Shown: positions 51,379-60,423, counted from the stretch's first letter. The stretch: 64,000 nt of DNA from Streptomyces cacaoi (GCF_006539165.1 NZ_BJMM01000011.1:124001-188000), one strand, 5' to 3'. The notes: generated by a model not told the origin, from the letters alone. Translations and numbers: made by a program.

Positions 51379-51942
51379 ATGAATCAGCACGCCCAGCACG
51401 CCCACCAGCAGCCCGAACAGCCCCTTCCGCAGCAGCAGTTCACGCCCGCGCCACCGCCGAAGAAGAAGCGCACCGGCCTCAAGATCACGCTCGGCGTCGT
51501 CGCCGGGATCGTCGTCGTCGCCGCGTTCGCCTCCGGCGGCCAGGACGACGGCGGCGACGGCGGCAGAGCCGAGGCAGGCGACAGCGCGGCCGCCGCCCCC
51601 GCCGAGGACAAGGCGAAGGACCAGCCGAAGGCGGCGGAGGCCGCGGACGCCGGGTCCGAGAAGTCCCAGGCGGAACAGTTCAAGGCGCACGTCGCCAAGA
51701 AGGGCACACCGCAGCAGAAGGAGGCCGTCCAGCACGTCACGGACGTCCAGGGCGCGGACAAGCGCAACGACGTCATGGACAGCGCGGAGATCCACACCGA
51801 CTACACGGGCGGCATGACCGGCCCCCACACCGGGGACGGCAAGCTGCTGGCCTCGGCGTTCGCCGGCTGGAGGTCCTCCGACAACGGCCTGGTGACGGTG
51901 TACGACGCCGACGGAGAAATCCTCTCCAACGGCAACTACTGA
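51379..51942 (+). CDS. Membrane-anchored hypothetical protein
   Basis: 187 residues: a Gln/His/Pro-rich N-terminus (to 28), KKKR stop-transfer, one TM helix (LKITLGVVAGIVVVAAFASGG) at about 34-54, and a Glu/Ala/Lys linker. The extracytoplasmic domain of ~85 residues (QFKAHVAKKGTPQQKEAVQHVTDVQGADKRNDVMDSAEIHTDYTGG ... VTVYDADGEILSNGNY) follows. The C-terminal part looks like a conserved streptomycete domain of unknown role. ATG with AGGGGGGATC upstream. It is monocistronic, with a strong terminator 42 nt downstream. Confidence 0.8.
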   Translation: MNQHAQHAHQQPEQPLPQQQFTPAPPPKKKRTGLKITLGVVAGIVVVAAFASGGQDDGGDGGRAEAGDSAAAAPAEDKAKDQPKAAEAADAGSEKSQAEQFKAHVAKKGTPQQKEAVQHVTDVQGADKRNDVMDSAEIHTDYTGGMTGPHTGDGKLLASAFAGWRSSDNGLVTVYDADGEILSNGNY

Positions 51943-51983
51943 CCCGCGCCCGGACCCGGCCCGGACCGCTCCGAGACGGACAC

Positions 51984-52022
51984 ACGTAAGGCCCCCGCGG
52001 GATTCCGGCGGGGGCCTTACGT
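51984..52022. terminator. Strong terminator hairpin (15-bp perfect stem)
   Basis: acgtaaggcccccgc and gcgggggccttacgt pair perfectly around a 9-base loop. It lies between the gene ending at 51942 and the tRNA transcribed from the other strand, so it may act in both directions. Confidence 0.85.
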
Positions 52023-52033
52023 CGTGTGGACCG

Positions 52034-52105
52034 TGGGCACAACTGGGATCGAACCAGTGACATCTTGCTTGTAAGGCAAGCGCTCTACCGCTGAGCTATG
52101 CGCCC
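52034..52105 (-). tRNA. tRNA-Val (anticodon TAC)
   Basis: The minus strand folds into a standard 72-nt cloverleaf. Acceptor GGGCGCA pairs with TGTGCCC, the D stem is GCTC/GAGC, the anticodon stem CTTGC/GCAAG holds the loop CTTACAA (anticodon TAC), and the T arm is ACTGG-TTCGATC-CCAGT. The discriminator base is A and CCA is not encoded. Confidence 0.95.
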
Positions 52106-52266
52106 GGAAGTGGTGGGACGACAGAGTACCTTGCCGGGAGGCGACGCGTGCAAACGCGGGTGGGACGGGGGGGCGGGAGCGTGAACTTCCCAGCTCGTGT
52201 GTTCGTTGGTACCTGGTGGGACAATGACGACCGGTCCAGGTCGAAGGGCGCACAGGAGAGGGTTTC

Positions 52267-53529
52267 GTGGCGGCGATGAACGGCGGCGGTACCCGCCGCT
52301 GGGGCTGGGGCGGCGGCCGTGCGGAGAATCAGCGGGCCGGCGCACAGGCCGCGAAGGACGCCGCGGCGGCGGCCTTCTACGAACTGGACACGGCCCAGCG
52401 CGATCTCAAGATCTCCATCGAGACGATCGGCGCCGTCGACGACTCCCCCGCCGCCCGCAAGGCGCTCACCGACTTCGCCGACTTCGGCGCCCGTATCGAC
52501 CGCGTCAGCCAGGACTACATCACCGTCGTCGACTCCCACGACCTGGACCGCGACGACCTCGACGCCGCCTCGGCCTCCCGGGCGCGCGCCGAGCTGGAGC
52601 GCGCCCGGCAGGATCTGCAACGGGTCAAGGGCGAGCTGGACCGGTTCGCGCGGGGGCTCGGGCCGCTGCTCGCCCAGGCGGAGAACCAGCTGGCGCGGCT
52701 CGCTCCGGCCGTCGAGCGGGCCCGGCAGAGCCTGCTGGCGGCGACGACGGCGCTGGACGGGGCGCGTGGCGCCGGCTTCACGGCCGACGGCCTCGCGGCC
52801 CGGCTCGCGGCGCTCTCCCCGGAGCTGACCAGGCTCAACGAGGGCGCGGGCGCCCACGGCGTGCAGGAGACCCTGCAACGTGCCGACCGGGTCGTCCGTG
52901 AGGCCGAGGCGGTGCGGGGCGAGGCGGAGCAACTGCCGCAGCGGGCCGCGGAGATCGACAAGCGGCTGTCGTCGCTGCGGACCCGTACCCAGGCGTTGCA
53001 GACCCGTGCCGAGCAGGTCGAGCCGGTGCTCAGCGAGCTGCGGCGGCGGTTCAGCGTGGCCTGCTGGCAGGACCTCCAGCAGGTGCCGCAGCAGGCGGCG
53101 AGCACGGCACGGCAGGCGGACGAGAAGCTGCGGGAGGCGGGAGCGGCCCGGCAGGAGCAGCGCTGGGCGGATGCCACGGCGCTGCTGGCGACGGTGCGGG
53201 CGCTGCTGAACACCACGGACGAGGCGGTGAAGGCGGCCGGGGAGCGGCTCCAGCGGCTGAACGAGGTCTCCTTCGACCAGTCCCAGGAGGTGGAGCGCAC
53301 CCGTTTCGCGATCCGGGACGCGCAGCGGCTGGCCATGGCGGGCCGCAGCACGCCCGATCCGCGGCACGCGGGCCCGCTGGACAACGCCGTCGAGCGGGTC
53401 GACCGCGCGGTGGCCTCGCTGACCGGCCGGCATCCCGACTACTGGCATCTGCTGACGGAGCTGGACGCCGTCAAGGAGACGGTGCAGCAGGTCGTGGAGC
53501 AGATCCGGCAGGAGCGGGCCGGCCACTGA
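52267..53529 (+). CDS. Coiled-coil protein at the edge of the Ter cluster
   Basis: 420 residues, nearly all helical and rich in Ala, Arg, Glu and Gln. It starts with a short Gly/Arg/Trp segment (GGGTRRWGWGGGRAENQ). Heptad-like stretches run through EFYELDTAQRDLKISIETIGA-type sequence, RARAELERARQDLQRVKGELDRF, AEQLPQRAAEIDKRLSSLRTRTQALQTRAEQV and DEKLREAGAARQEQRWADAT. No signal or TM helix is seen. Proteins of this kind sit next to terD genes in streptomycetes and may be structural partners of the Ter complex. The GTG at 52267 follows GGAGAGGG. Confidence 0.83.
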   Translation: MAAMNGGGTRRWGWGGGRAENQRAGAQAAKDAAAAAFYELDTAQRDLKISIETIGAVDDSPAARKALTDFADFGARIDRVSQDYITVVDSHDLDRDDLDAASASRARAELERARQDLQRVKGELDRFARGLGPLLAQAENQLARLAPAVERARQSLLAATTALDGARGAGFTADGLAARLAALSPELTRLNEGAGAHGVQETLQRADRVVREAEAVRGEAEQLPQRAAEIDKRLSSLRTRTQALQTRAEQVEPVLSELRRRFSVACWQDLQQVPQQAASTARQADEKLREAGAARQEQRWADATALLATVRALLNTTDEAVKAAGERLQRLNEVSFDQSQEVERTRFAIRDAQRLAMAGRSTPDPRHAGPLDNAVERVDRAVASLTGRHPDYWHLLTELDAVKETVQQVVEQIRQERAGH

Positions 53530-53624
53530 GCATCGTCCGGGCCGCCCCGCCGCGGGCCGACGCCGGTCCGGCCACCCCTACGGCTGTCCGGCTGTCCGGG
53601 GCGGTCTCCCGCTGCCCGGTCTGC

Positions 53625-54446
53625 CTAGTCGTGCGGCGGCGGGAGATGTCCGAGTGCGGTGCCGATCGCCCGCAGGATGGCCTCGCCTGCGGCCACACCG
53701 CGCTCGGGGACGGCGCGCACATGGGGCGGATTCCAGCCGCTGTCGGCGAGTTCCCCGTGGGCGGGACGCCAGCCGCGCTCGGCGGCGTGCAGCAGATCGG
53801 CGTCCAGCAGCGAGTCCCCGGCCGCCCAGAATCCGTCCGCTCCGGCGCGGTCGGCGGCCTCGGCGACGGCGGCGCTCTTGGTCAGCGGACGCGGCACGGC
53901 GTAGATCTTGCGGCCCTGGAGGGAGACGTTCCAGCCGCGCGGTCCGGCCCAGTCGGCCAGTTCCTTGACCCAGGTCTCGGGCAGCACGGCGCGGTCGACG
54001 ACGAGGTAGACGAACAGGTCGTCGGCGACGCGTTCCTTGCGCAGCCAGGCCGGGTCGGCGTGCCGCAGGATGCGGGCGCGGACCTCCTGAAGCGGGGCGC
54101 ACTCGGTGAGCCGCGCGCGCACCCGGGCCCGCCAGTCGGGGTCGCTCTCGCCGTCGACGAGCAGATGGCCACCGTTCGCGCACACCGCGAAGCGGGGCGG
54201 CGGCCCGGGCAGCCGGACGCGGCGGTACTGCTCGGGGGTGCGGGTGGTGGCGGGGACGAACGGGGTGCGCCGGGCGAGGTCGTCCAGCAGCGCGGCCGCG
54301 TCCTCGGTCAGGTAGGACAGCGGGCTGTGCTCGTAGACCTCCACGCAGAGCAGCCGGGGTGCTTCGGCGTCGGGCCCGGTCAGCGCGAGGGCGGCGGCGG
54401 AGTAGATCAGGGTGCGGTCGAGGTCGCTCGCGATCAGCGGGCTCAT
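53625..54446 (-). CDS. HAD-family phosphatase of the Ter-associated biosynthetic operon
   Basis: 273 residues. Motif I is IASDLDRTLIYS, followed by a long insert with TPFVPATTRTPEQYRRVRLP (motif II Thr) and FAVCANGGHLLVDGE. Lys and Asp of motifs III and IV are in PRPLTKSAAVAEAADR and FWAAGDSLLDADLLHAA. This matches the HAD subgroup encoded with Ter-linked phosphoribosyltransferases. The ATG overlaps the stop of the preceding gene (ATGA, 54443-54446). It is the last gene of a three-gene operon thought to make a nucleoside-like metabolite. Confidence 0.88.
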   Translation of the reverse strand: MSPLIASDLDRTLIYSAAALALTGPDAEAPRLLCVEVYEHSPLSYLTEDAAALLDDLARRTPFVPATTRTPEQYRRVRLPGPPPRFAVCANGGHLLVDGESDPDWRARVRARLTECAPLQEVRARILRHADPAWLRKERVADDLFVYLVVDRAVLPETWVKELADWAGPRGWNVSLQGRKIYAVPRPLTKSAAVAEAADRAGADGFWAAGDSLLDADLLHAAERGWRPAHGELADSGWNPPHVRAVPERGVAAGEAILRAIGTALGHLPPPHD

Positions 54447-56977
54447 CGGTGTGCGGCCTTTCCGTCGGCACCGGTGGCACCGCGTGTGTAGCGGGGGTGT
54501 ACCAGTCCGACGCAGGTGTAGGGCAGGTCGTCGGTCTCCTCGACGGGCACGCCGCGCTGCTGGGCCAGCAGCCGGACGTGGTCGAGGTCGGCTCCGCTGC
54601 CGCGGCGGGCGAGGATGCGCCAGGGGACGCGGCGCAGCAGGACGCGGGTGGTCTCGCCGACGCCGGGTTTGACCAGGTTGATGTCGCCGATGCCGTACGC
54701 GTCGCTGATGCGTTCGACGGCACGCCAGCCTTCCCAGGTGGGTGCCCGCTCGGCCTCGGGCAGCGCGGTGAGCGCCTCGGCGTCCCGCACGGCCTGCTCG
54801 CGGACGGCGTCGAAGCGGGCGCAGACGGCGTCGAGGAAGTCGCGCGAGACGTCGCTGCCGGCGAGCTCGCGATAGAACTTCGCGCCGTGGAAGTCGTCCG
54901 GGCCGACGAGGTCGGCGCGCAGCACGGTGCGGGAGACGAGCCCGGAGACCGTCGAGTTGAGGCACGCGGAGGGGATGAGGAAGTCCTCGCGGGTGCCGCG
55001 GGTGCGTACGCAGGAGCCGGGGTCGGCGAGGACGGCCGGGTCGGGGACGAAGCCGCGGTGTTCGGGGTGGGCCGCGAGCGCGTCGGCCAGTTCGCGGGTG
55101 ATGGCGCCCTTGCCCGTCCAGCCGTCGACGAAGACCACGTCCGCCGGGTCGTGGTGGGCGGCGAGGTAGCGCAGCGCCGTGGGGTCGAGGCCCCGGCCGC
55201 GGACGATGGAGACGGCGTAGTGCGGCAGGTCGAGGCCGTGCATCCGCCGCGCCCAGCGGCGCATCAGGATGCCGACGGGTGTTCCGGCGCGGGCCAGCGA
55301 GGCGAGCACGGGGCGGGGGCCGCGTTCGGCGAGCACCGTCTCGGTGACGGTGCCCACCGCGAGGGCGAGGCGTTCGGCGGAGCCGTCCAGCGCGGCGCGG
55401 AAGAGCCGCTGGTACTCCTCGTCGGGCTGGTATTCGACCGGCAGGGACTCGGCGTAGTGGGCGCCGCCCGCCTGGATGGCCTCCTCGCGTTCCTCGGTGG
55501 GCGCCTCCAGATCGACGTCGGAGAGGTCCTGGAGCAGCCAGGCCACGTCGTCGGGCGCGTAGGAGGAGAAGGCGGGCCCGCGCAGCGGCTGCGGCAGCCG
55601 GTCGGCACCGCGCCGCTGCCGGGGCACACGGGTGGGGAGGACGGTCAGCAGCACCTGCGGGGCGCAGTGGCCGAGCCGGTCCAACAGCCCGCCGGGTGCG
55701 TGCAGTTGCGGGGTGTCGGCGGCGCTGTCGGTCACGACGACGATCGTGTCGAAGCCCTGGCCGGCGATGTTGTAGGCGTAGCGCTGCTCGGGGGCCGGGG
55801 GCGTGCCGTCCGGTGCGGGGGCCAGGTCGTGGGCGGGGAAGGTCAGGGCACTGCGTATCGCGTAGCCCGGGTCGTCCAGCGCGAGGACGGGCGAGCGGGT
55901 GGTCGTGGAGAAGCGGACCTCCAGCGAGGGGGCCGCGGGTGCCGACGGGCCGGCCGGGGCCGCCGTCTGCCGCTCCAGCTCGCAGGCGAGCCGCAGCGGC
56001 GCGTACATCAGCTCCTCCGTCCCGAGGACGAGCACGCGGTGCGGGCCCCCGGCGCCGTCCGTGTTCGTGTCCGCGGGCCGGTCCAGCGCGTCGAGCAGCT
56101 GTGCGGCCATGCCGGGCAGCACCGCGTCCAGCCGCCGTGCGTGCCGGGGATGGAATCCGTGCCGGCCGCCGTCGGGGAGCCCGGCGGGCCAGCCGGTCGC
56201 CACCCGGCGCGCGGGCGCGGGCGCACCGGCGCGTTCCGGTGCGGCGCCCGCCTCCGGCCCGCAGGCGGCGACCAGTTCACGCCCGCGCTCCAGGACGTCG
56301 TCCGGCAGCCGGACGGTGCCGGAGGCCAGGGCGAGCACATCGAGCCGGGCGCCGAGCCCGGCGGCGAACTTCTCCAGCTCCTCCACCTCGGCAGCGCCCC
56401 GCAGATCGACGAGGGCGACGACGACGTACCGCTCCCGGGGATGCACGGCGTGCAGCGCCGCGAGGGTGTTGCGGACGGTGCGGCCGGTGGACAGCTCGTC
56501 GTCGACGAGGACCAGCGGGCCGTCCGTGCCCAGCAGGGCGGGGTCCTCCGGCAGCAGCAGATGCGAGGTGGCGTGGCTGTGCTCCTCCTCGAACCGGCCG
56601 ACGGGCTCCACGCCGGTGCCGCGGCGCCGCGTGGAGTGCAGGAACGGCACCCCGCCCATGCCGTCGGCGACGCAGTGTCCGAGCGCCGTCGCCGTCTCCG
56701 CGAACCCGACGACGGTCGAGCGGGCCGCCCCGTCCTCGCCGAGCAGCTCCCGCACTCTCCGGCCGAGCCGCACGCCGGAATCCCGGACGACGGAGGGCCG
56801 CTGGGGAACGTGCTTGCCCAGCACGGTGGAGACCAGCAGATGGGCGCGCTTGGGGTTGCGCCGCAGCGCGAGCCCCAGCAGATCGCGCAACCCCTCGCCC
56901 TCCGGCCGCACCCCGAGCCGCCGTGCGACCCACTCGCCCGGCCACACCGCGCGCTGCCTGTCTTCCCCTGCGCTCAC
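54443..56977 (-). CDS. Multidomain phosphoribosyltransferase / StiP-like protein of the Ter-associated operon
   Basis: 844 residues. N-terminal phosphoribosyltransferase: LLVSTVLGKHVPQRP and the PRPP loop LVLVDDELSTGRT at 155-167. A middle domain (HRVLVLGTEELMYAPLRLACELERQ, VRFSTTTRSPVLALDDPGYAIRSAL) is of the kind that trails this PRTase (TRSP). The C-terminal StiP-like domain is SSYAPDDVAWLLQDLSDVDL, HYAESLPVEYQPDEEYQRLF, HYAVSIVRGRGLDPTALRYL, VFVDGWTGKGAI and PSACLNSTVSGLVSRTVL with a conserved Cys. Often these are separate proteins; here they are one chain. GTG overlaps the CitE-like stop (GTGA). Confidence 0.87.
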   Translation of the reverse strand: MSAGEDRQRAVWPGEWVARRLGVRPEGEGLRDLLGLALRRNPKRAHLLVSTVLGKHVPQRPSVVRDSGVRLGRRVRELLGEDGAARSTVVGFAETATALGHCVADGMGGVPFLHSTRRRGTGVEPVGRFEEEHSHATSHLLLPEDPALLGTDGPLVLVDDELSTGRTVRNTLAALHAVHPRERYVVVALVDLRGAAEVEELEKFAAGLGARLDVLALASGTVRLPDDVLERGRELVAACGPEAGAAPERAGAPAPARRVATGWPAGLPDGGRHGFHPRHARRLDAVLPGMAAQLLDALDRPADTNTDGAGGPHRVLVLGTEELMYAPLRLACELERQTAAPAGPSAPAAPSLEVRFSTTTRSPVLALDDPGYAIRSALTFPAHDLAPAPDGTPPAPEQRYAYNIAGQGFDTIVVVTDSAADTPQLHAPGGLLDRLGHCAPQVLLTVLPTRVPRQRRGADRLPQPLRGPAFSSYAPDDVAWLLQDLSDVDLEAPTEEREEAIQAGGAHYAESLPVEYQPDEEYQRLFRAALDGSAERLALAVGTVTETVLAERGPRPVLASLARAGTPVGILMRRWARRMHGLDLPHYAVSIVRGRGLDPTALRYLAAHHDPADVVFVDGWTGKGAITRELADALAAHPEHRGFVPDPAVLADPGSCVRTRGTREDFLIPSACLNSTVSGLVSRTVLRADLVGPDDFHGAKFYRELAGSDVSRDFLDAVCARFDAVREQAVRDAEALTALPEAERAPTWEGWRAVERISDAYGIGDINLVKPGVGETTRVLLRRVPWRILARRGSGADLDHVRLLAQQRGVPVEETDDLPYTCVGLVHPRYTRGATGADGKAAHR

Positions 56978-58140
56978 TTGACTCCCGCCGCCAGCAGTTC
57001 CACGAAGCTCACACCCTCGCGTGCCACCCCGAACACCTCGCCGCGCAGCAGCGTGCGCTCGGCCCAGGCGCGGTGCGGCTTCACCTCGTTCATCTTGTTC
57101 GTATAGGCGGAGCGCAGCACTCCGCCGTCCCCGCGCTCCGGGCGCAGCACATCGGTCGCATCGCAGAACTCCTCGTGGCTGACGACCGACAGCGCGTGCA
57201 CCGGGGCCACATGGGAGGGGTGGATGCAGGTCTTGCCCAGCAGGCCGTTGGCGCGGTCGAGTTCGATCTCGCGCAGCAGCCCGTCCATGTCGTGTTCGAT
57301 GAGGGCCGTGCGGATGTCCTCGGCGCGTCCGCTCAGGAAGGGACTGCGCCGCAGCTGCGGCTTGAACATCCTCTCCTGCGGCCGGAAGTACTCCCACACC
57401 GGGCCGGTCACCGTGAACCCGGTGCCGTCCGCCCTGCCGAGCATGTTCACCACGTCGCCGATGACGGAGGCCACCAACTGCACGTCGTAGGCGGTCATCT
57501 CGGGGGTGCGGCGCAGCCCGTAGGCGGAGCAGAAGTCGGTCACACCGAGGCGGAGCGCGAGCACCCGGTCCCGGTACTTGTCGACGACGCGGGCGATCCC
57601 GGTCAGTGTCCCCGTCCGGCTCTCGCGGTGCAGCAGCTCGGGGGACTCCAGCACGGGCATCGCGAACAGCCGCCGCCCGCAGGCGGCTTCGGCTCCGGCG
57701 AGCGCCTCCAGGAAGGGAATACCGCGGTCCTCGGTGAACTTCGGCAGGACGAAACCGGACAACAGCCGCACGGCGGGCCCCAGCCGGTCGACCAGGTCCT
57801 CGATCTGCCCCGGCTCGCGCACCCGGACGAACAGCAGCGGCACCTCGTCGTCCCGCTCCTGCCCGGCCAGCCACCGCAGCTGGTCGACGAGGTTCTCCTC
57901 GGCCTGCGGAACCTCGCCGTCCGATATGGAGTCCTCCAGGCACAGCACCATCGACACCACGCCGCGCGCCGCCTGCTTGAGCACGTCGTCGGCGAGCGCC
58001 GGCCGGGTCGCCGGACTGTAGAGGGTGGCGCCGAGCGCGGCGGCGAGGAACGCCGCGGGCGCCTCGGCGGTGAACTCGGCGGGTTCCCGGTGGAAGAGCG
58101 CGCTCCGGCGCTCAGGCGTGAGGTGCCTGAAATGCCGCAT
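56974..58140 (-). CDS. HpcH/HpaI aldolase / citrate-lyase beta-like protein of the Ter-associated operon
   Basis: A 388-residue CitE-like TIM barrel. LATLYSPATRP-type opening, VVSMVLCLEDSISDGEVPQAEENL (metal or acid residues), FVRVREPGQIEDLVDRLG, GFVLPKFTED (Lys/Glu), RLFAMPVLESPELLH (metal Glu) and LALRLGVTDFCSAYGLRR (Asp) are all seen. NGLLGKTCIHPSHVAPVHALSVV closes the barrel. This is the aldolase partner of Ter phosphoribosyltransferases. It is the first gene of the operon; ATG 58140. The 263-bp gap to the divergent TerD gene carries both promoters. The product is unknown. Confidence 0.9.
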   Translation of the reverse strand: MRHFRHLTPERRSALFHREPAEFTAEAPAAFLAAALGATLYSPATRPALADDVLKQAARGVVSMVLCLEDSISDGEVPQAEENLVDQLRWLAGQERDDEVPLLFVRVREPGQIEDLVDRLGPAVRLLSGFVLPKFTEDRGIPFLEALAGAEAACGRRLFAMPVLESPELLHRESRTGTLTGIARVVDKYRDRVLALRLGVTDFCSAYGLRRTPEMTAYDVQLVASVIGDVVNMLGRADGTGFTVTGPVWEYFRPQERMFKPQLRRSPFLSGRAEDIRTALIEHDMDGLLREIELDRANGLLGKTCIHPSHVAPVHALSVVSHEEFCDATDVLRPERGDGGVLRSAYTNKMNEVKPHRAWAERTLLRGEVFGVAREGVSFVELLAAGVK

Positions 58141-58366
58141 GTGTATCCCCGTCCACCGTCTTCTCCCGCGAGCGGGCCGCCGCCCGTGCGCCCTCGCACG
58201 GCCCCGGCCGTCTCCTCGTTCTGTTCGCGTGCATCACCGCACAGCCGCTCATCGTACGTACGAACAGAGGTCAAGAGTTCCCCAAGGGGGCAGGACACAC
58301 ATCACGTCCCCGCCGCGTCCGGGCCCGGCCCGCCGTCCGTGGCGGCCCCGCGGCGGGCTTCTCGCG

Positions 58367-58396
58367 TTGTCGCGACACAGGAGCGGAAGGCAGGAT
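58367..58396 (+). promoter_or_regulatory. Vegetative-type promoter of the proline-rich terD gene
   Basis: TTGTCG (58367-58372) and CAGGAT (58391-58396) are separated by 18 bp. The -10 ends 7 nt before the ATG at 58404, so the transcript is probably leaderless. Confidence 0.55.
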
Positions 58397-58403
58397 TGAT
58401 GCC

Positions 58404-59576
58404 ATGACGCACGCGATGACGAAGGGATCGAATCTCCAGCTGGAGACCGCGGCCGTCCGCGCCGTGCTCTGCTGGACGCCTGGTGCGGGTGTGCCGGATG
58501 TCGATGCCTCGGCTCTGCTGCTCGGCCACGACGGCACGGTCCGCTCCGATGACGACTTCATCTTCTACAACCAGCCCCGCCACCCCTCGGGCCTGGTCAG
58601 ACACCTCCCCAAGAAGCGCGGCACGGACGGCCTGCGCGACACGGTCGAGGCGGACCTGACCTCCCTGGACTCCTCCGTCGACCGCGTGCTGCTGGCCGCC
58701 TCGGCCGACGGCGGCACCTTCGCCGACGTCCCCGGCCTGCACCTGCTGCTCCTGGACGCCGAAGCGCCCCGGAGCCGGGCCGGCCACCCGGACGGCGCAA
58801 CCGAAGCGGACGGTCTCATCGCGCGCTTCGACATCGAACCGGAGACCGGTTCGGAGACGGCCATGGTCTGCGGCGAGCTCTACCGCCGCGGCGACAGCTG
58901 GAAGTTCCGGGCGCTCGGCCAGGGCTACGACACCGGACTGGTCGGCCTGGCCACGGAGTTCGGCATCTCCGTCGACGAGAACGAGCCCGCCCCCGAGCCC
59001 CCGGCGGCCCCGGACCTCGACCCGGACGCGACCCTGGTGCACGCCCCCGGCCCCGACACCGTGGGCGCGCCGGACTACGGGCCCGCCGCCACCGTGCCCC
59101 AGCCGCCGCCCGAGCCCGGGATCCCCGAACCGGACCCGATGCCCGAGCCCCGGCCCGACCCGACGCCCCAGCCGGAGCCGGGCCCGCCCGTCCCGCCGTC
59201 CCCGCCGCCCGGCCCCGGCCCGGGCCCCGAGCCGACACCGCCGCGCCCCGGCCCCGGACCGGGCCCCGAACCGGCCCCGCCGTCACCGGGCCCCCAGCCC
59301 ACCCCGCCGACGCCCACGCCCGATCCCGCGCCGCCGCCGCAGCCGCCGGGCCCCGAGCCCCAGCCGGACCCCGCGGGCACGGTTCCGGTCGTGGCCGCGT
59401 ATCCGCCTCCGCCGCCCTCGCCGCCGGCCTACGGCTATCCCCAGCCGCCGCAGCACCCGCCGGCCACCGGCCCGGCGTACGGCTATCCCCAGCCCGCCTA
59501 CGGCTATCCGCAGCCCGACCCGGCGTTCGCACTGCCGCCCCAGGGGCCGCAGTTCCTGCCCGGCCGGGCCCGCTGA
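58404..59576 (+). CDS. TerD-family stress protein with a 200-residue proline-rich tail
   Basis: 390 residues. The TerD domain (to ~190) has GVPDVDASALLLGHDGTVRSDDDFIFYNQPRHPSG, VDRVLLAASADGG and ETGSETAMVCGELYRRGDSWKFRALGQGYDTGLVGLATEFGISVD. The Asp residues of the calcium sites are retained (DVDAS, SDDDF). The tail is almost pure Pro/Glu/Gly with PEPGP- and PTPP-type repeats, then Tyr-rich YGYPQP repeats before FLPGRAR. The tail probably extends or self-associates and may interact with the membrane or partner proteins. It is the only terD copy on the plus strand. Confidence 0.92.
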   Translation: MTHAMTKGSNLQLETAAVRAVLCWTPGAGVPDVDASALLLGHDGTVRSDDDFIFYNQPRHPSGLVRHLPKKRGTDGLRDTVEADLTSLDSSVDRVLLAASADGGTFADVPGLHLLLLDAEAPRSRAGHPDGATEADGLIARFDIEPETGSETAMVCGELYRRGDSWKFRALGQGYDTGLVGLATEFGISVDENEPAPEPPAAPDLDPDATLVHAPGPDTVGAPDYGPAATVPQPPPEPGIPEPDPMPEPRPDPTPQPEPGPPVPPSPPPGPGPGPEPTPPRPGPGPGPEPAPPSPGPQPTPPTPTPDPAPPPQPPGPEPQPDPAGTVPVVAAYPPPPPSPPAYGYPQPPQHPPATGPAYGYPQPAYGYPQPDPAFALPPQGPQFLPGRAR

Positions 59577-59602
59577 CCGGGCCGGGACGGATCCGGACAG
59601 CC

Positions 59603-59636
59603 GCGGGCCCCGGTGCAACACCGCACCGGGGCCCGC
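59603..59636. terminator. Terminator hairpin between convergent Ter genes
   Basis: gcgggccccggtgc and gcaccggggcccgc form a 14-bp perfect stem with loop aacacc, between the stops at 59576 and 59665. Confidence 0.85.
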
Positions 59637-59664
59637 TGCTGTCCGAGCACCGCGCTCCGCGCGC

Positions 59665-60423
59665 TCAGACCTGCGTCTTGTATCCCCTGCCCCACTGGAG
59701 CCCCCAGCCGTAGAGCCGGTCCAGCTCGGCCTGGAAGCCGTAGACGTAGCGCACCTCGCGCCGTACCCGCAGCTCGCCCTTGATGTTCTCCATCAGCAGC
59801 ACGGCACACGACCTGGCCTGCGGGGCCCGCTCGTCCAGACCCACCTCCACCCGCGGCCCGTTGCTGGGGAACAGCGAGAGGATCGCGTGCGTCCGGTCGA
59901 ACGCCGGGGTTCCGTCGTAGATGTAGACGAAGAACAGCAGCCGCTTGATCTCGTCCTTGTGATCGAGGTTGACGTAGATCGTCTCGCCCGACGGGGAGCC
60001 GAACCTGTCGTCACCGCTGAGCTTCACATACGGCGGCGCGTTCATATCGCCCAGGAAGTTGCCGAGCGGCTGGACCACGCCCTTGCTGCCGTCCGCCAGT
60101 TCGTACAGACAGGCCAGGTCCAGGTCGACGTTGACGACGCCCTGGGTGTGGGACTGGCCCGTGTTCGGCTTGAACAGCTGCGCCGGGTGCCGGAGCGAGG
60201 CGAGGCTGCGCCGCGGCCTGCCGTCCATGTCCGAACTGCGCATCCGCCACGACAGGTTGACCCGCATGCTGCCGGAGTCCGCGCCCTGCTTGGTCAGGGA
60301 CAGCTCCGAGTACCGCTTGGTCAGCTCCACCGCATACGTCGAAGGGCCGCCGACCGTATCGAACTTGGGGCCACGCCGCCCCATCCCCACACCGCGCCGC
60401 CAGTTCTCCCACAGGGAGACCAT
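59665..60423 (-). CDS. TerD-fold tellurium-resistance protein (TerA-like)
   Basis: 252 residues. It has YSELSLTKQGADSGSMRVNLSWRMRSSD, VVNVDLDLACLYELADGSKGVVQPLG, LSGDDRFGSPSGETIYVNLDHKDEIKRLLFFVYIYDGTPAFDRTHAILSLFP and RVEVGLDERAPQARSCAVLLMENIKGELRVRREVRYVYGFQAELDRLYGWGLQW. This is the TerD-like fold in the longer TerA-type variant, with the DLDLAC and DDRFG..GE acidic sites. ATG 60423 with CTGGGGGGTGCGGG upstream; longer in-frame starts are less likely. It forms a Ca2+-responsive envelope stress module with the other Ter proteins. Confidence 0.85.
   Translation of the reverse strand: MVSLWENWRRGVGMGRRGPKFDTVGGPSTYAVELTKRYSELSLTKQGADSGSMRVNLSWRMRSSDMDGRPRRSLASLRHPAQLFKPNTGQSHTQGVVNVDLDLACLYELADGSKGVVQPLGNFLGDMNAPPYVKLSGDDRFGSPSGETIYVNLDHKDEIKRLLFFVYIYDGTPAFDRTHAILSLFPSNGPRVEVGLDERAPQARSCAVLLMENIKGELRVRREVRYVYGFQAELDRLYGWGLQWGRGYKTQV

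Noticed and set aside
52034..52105. tRNA-Val as an integration site of a mobile element
   Set aside because: No integrase gene or direct repeat of the tRNA 3' end is seen nearby, and both flanks are ordinary chromosomal genes.
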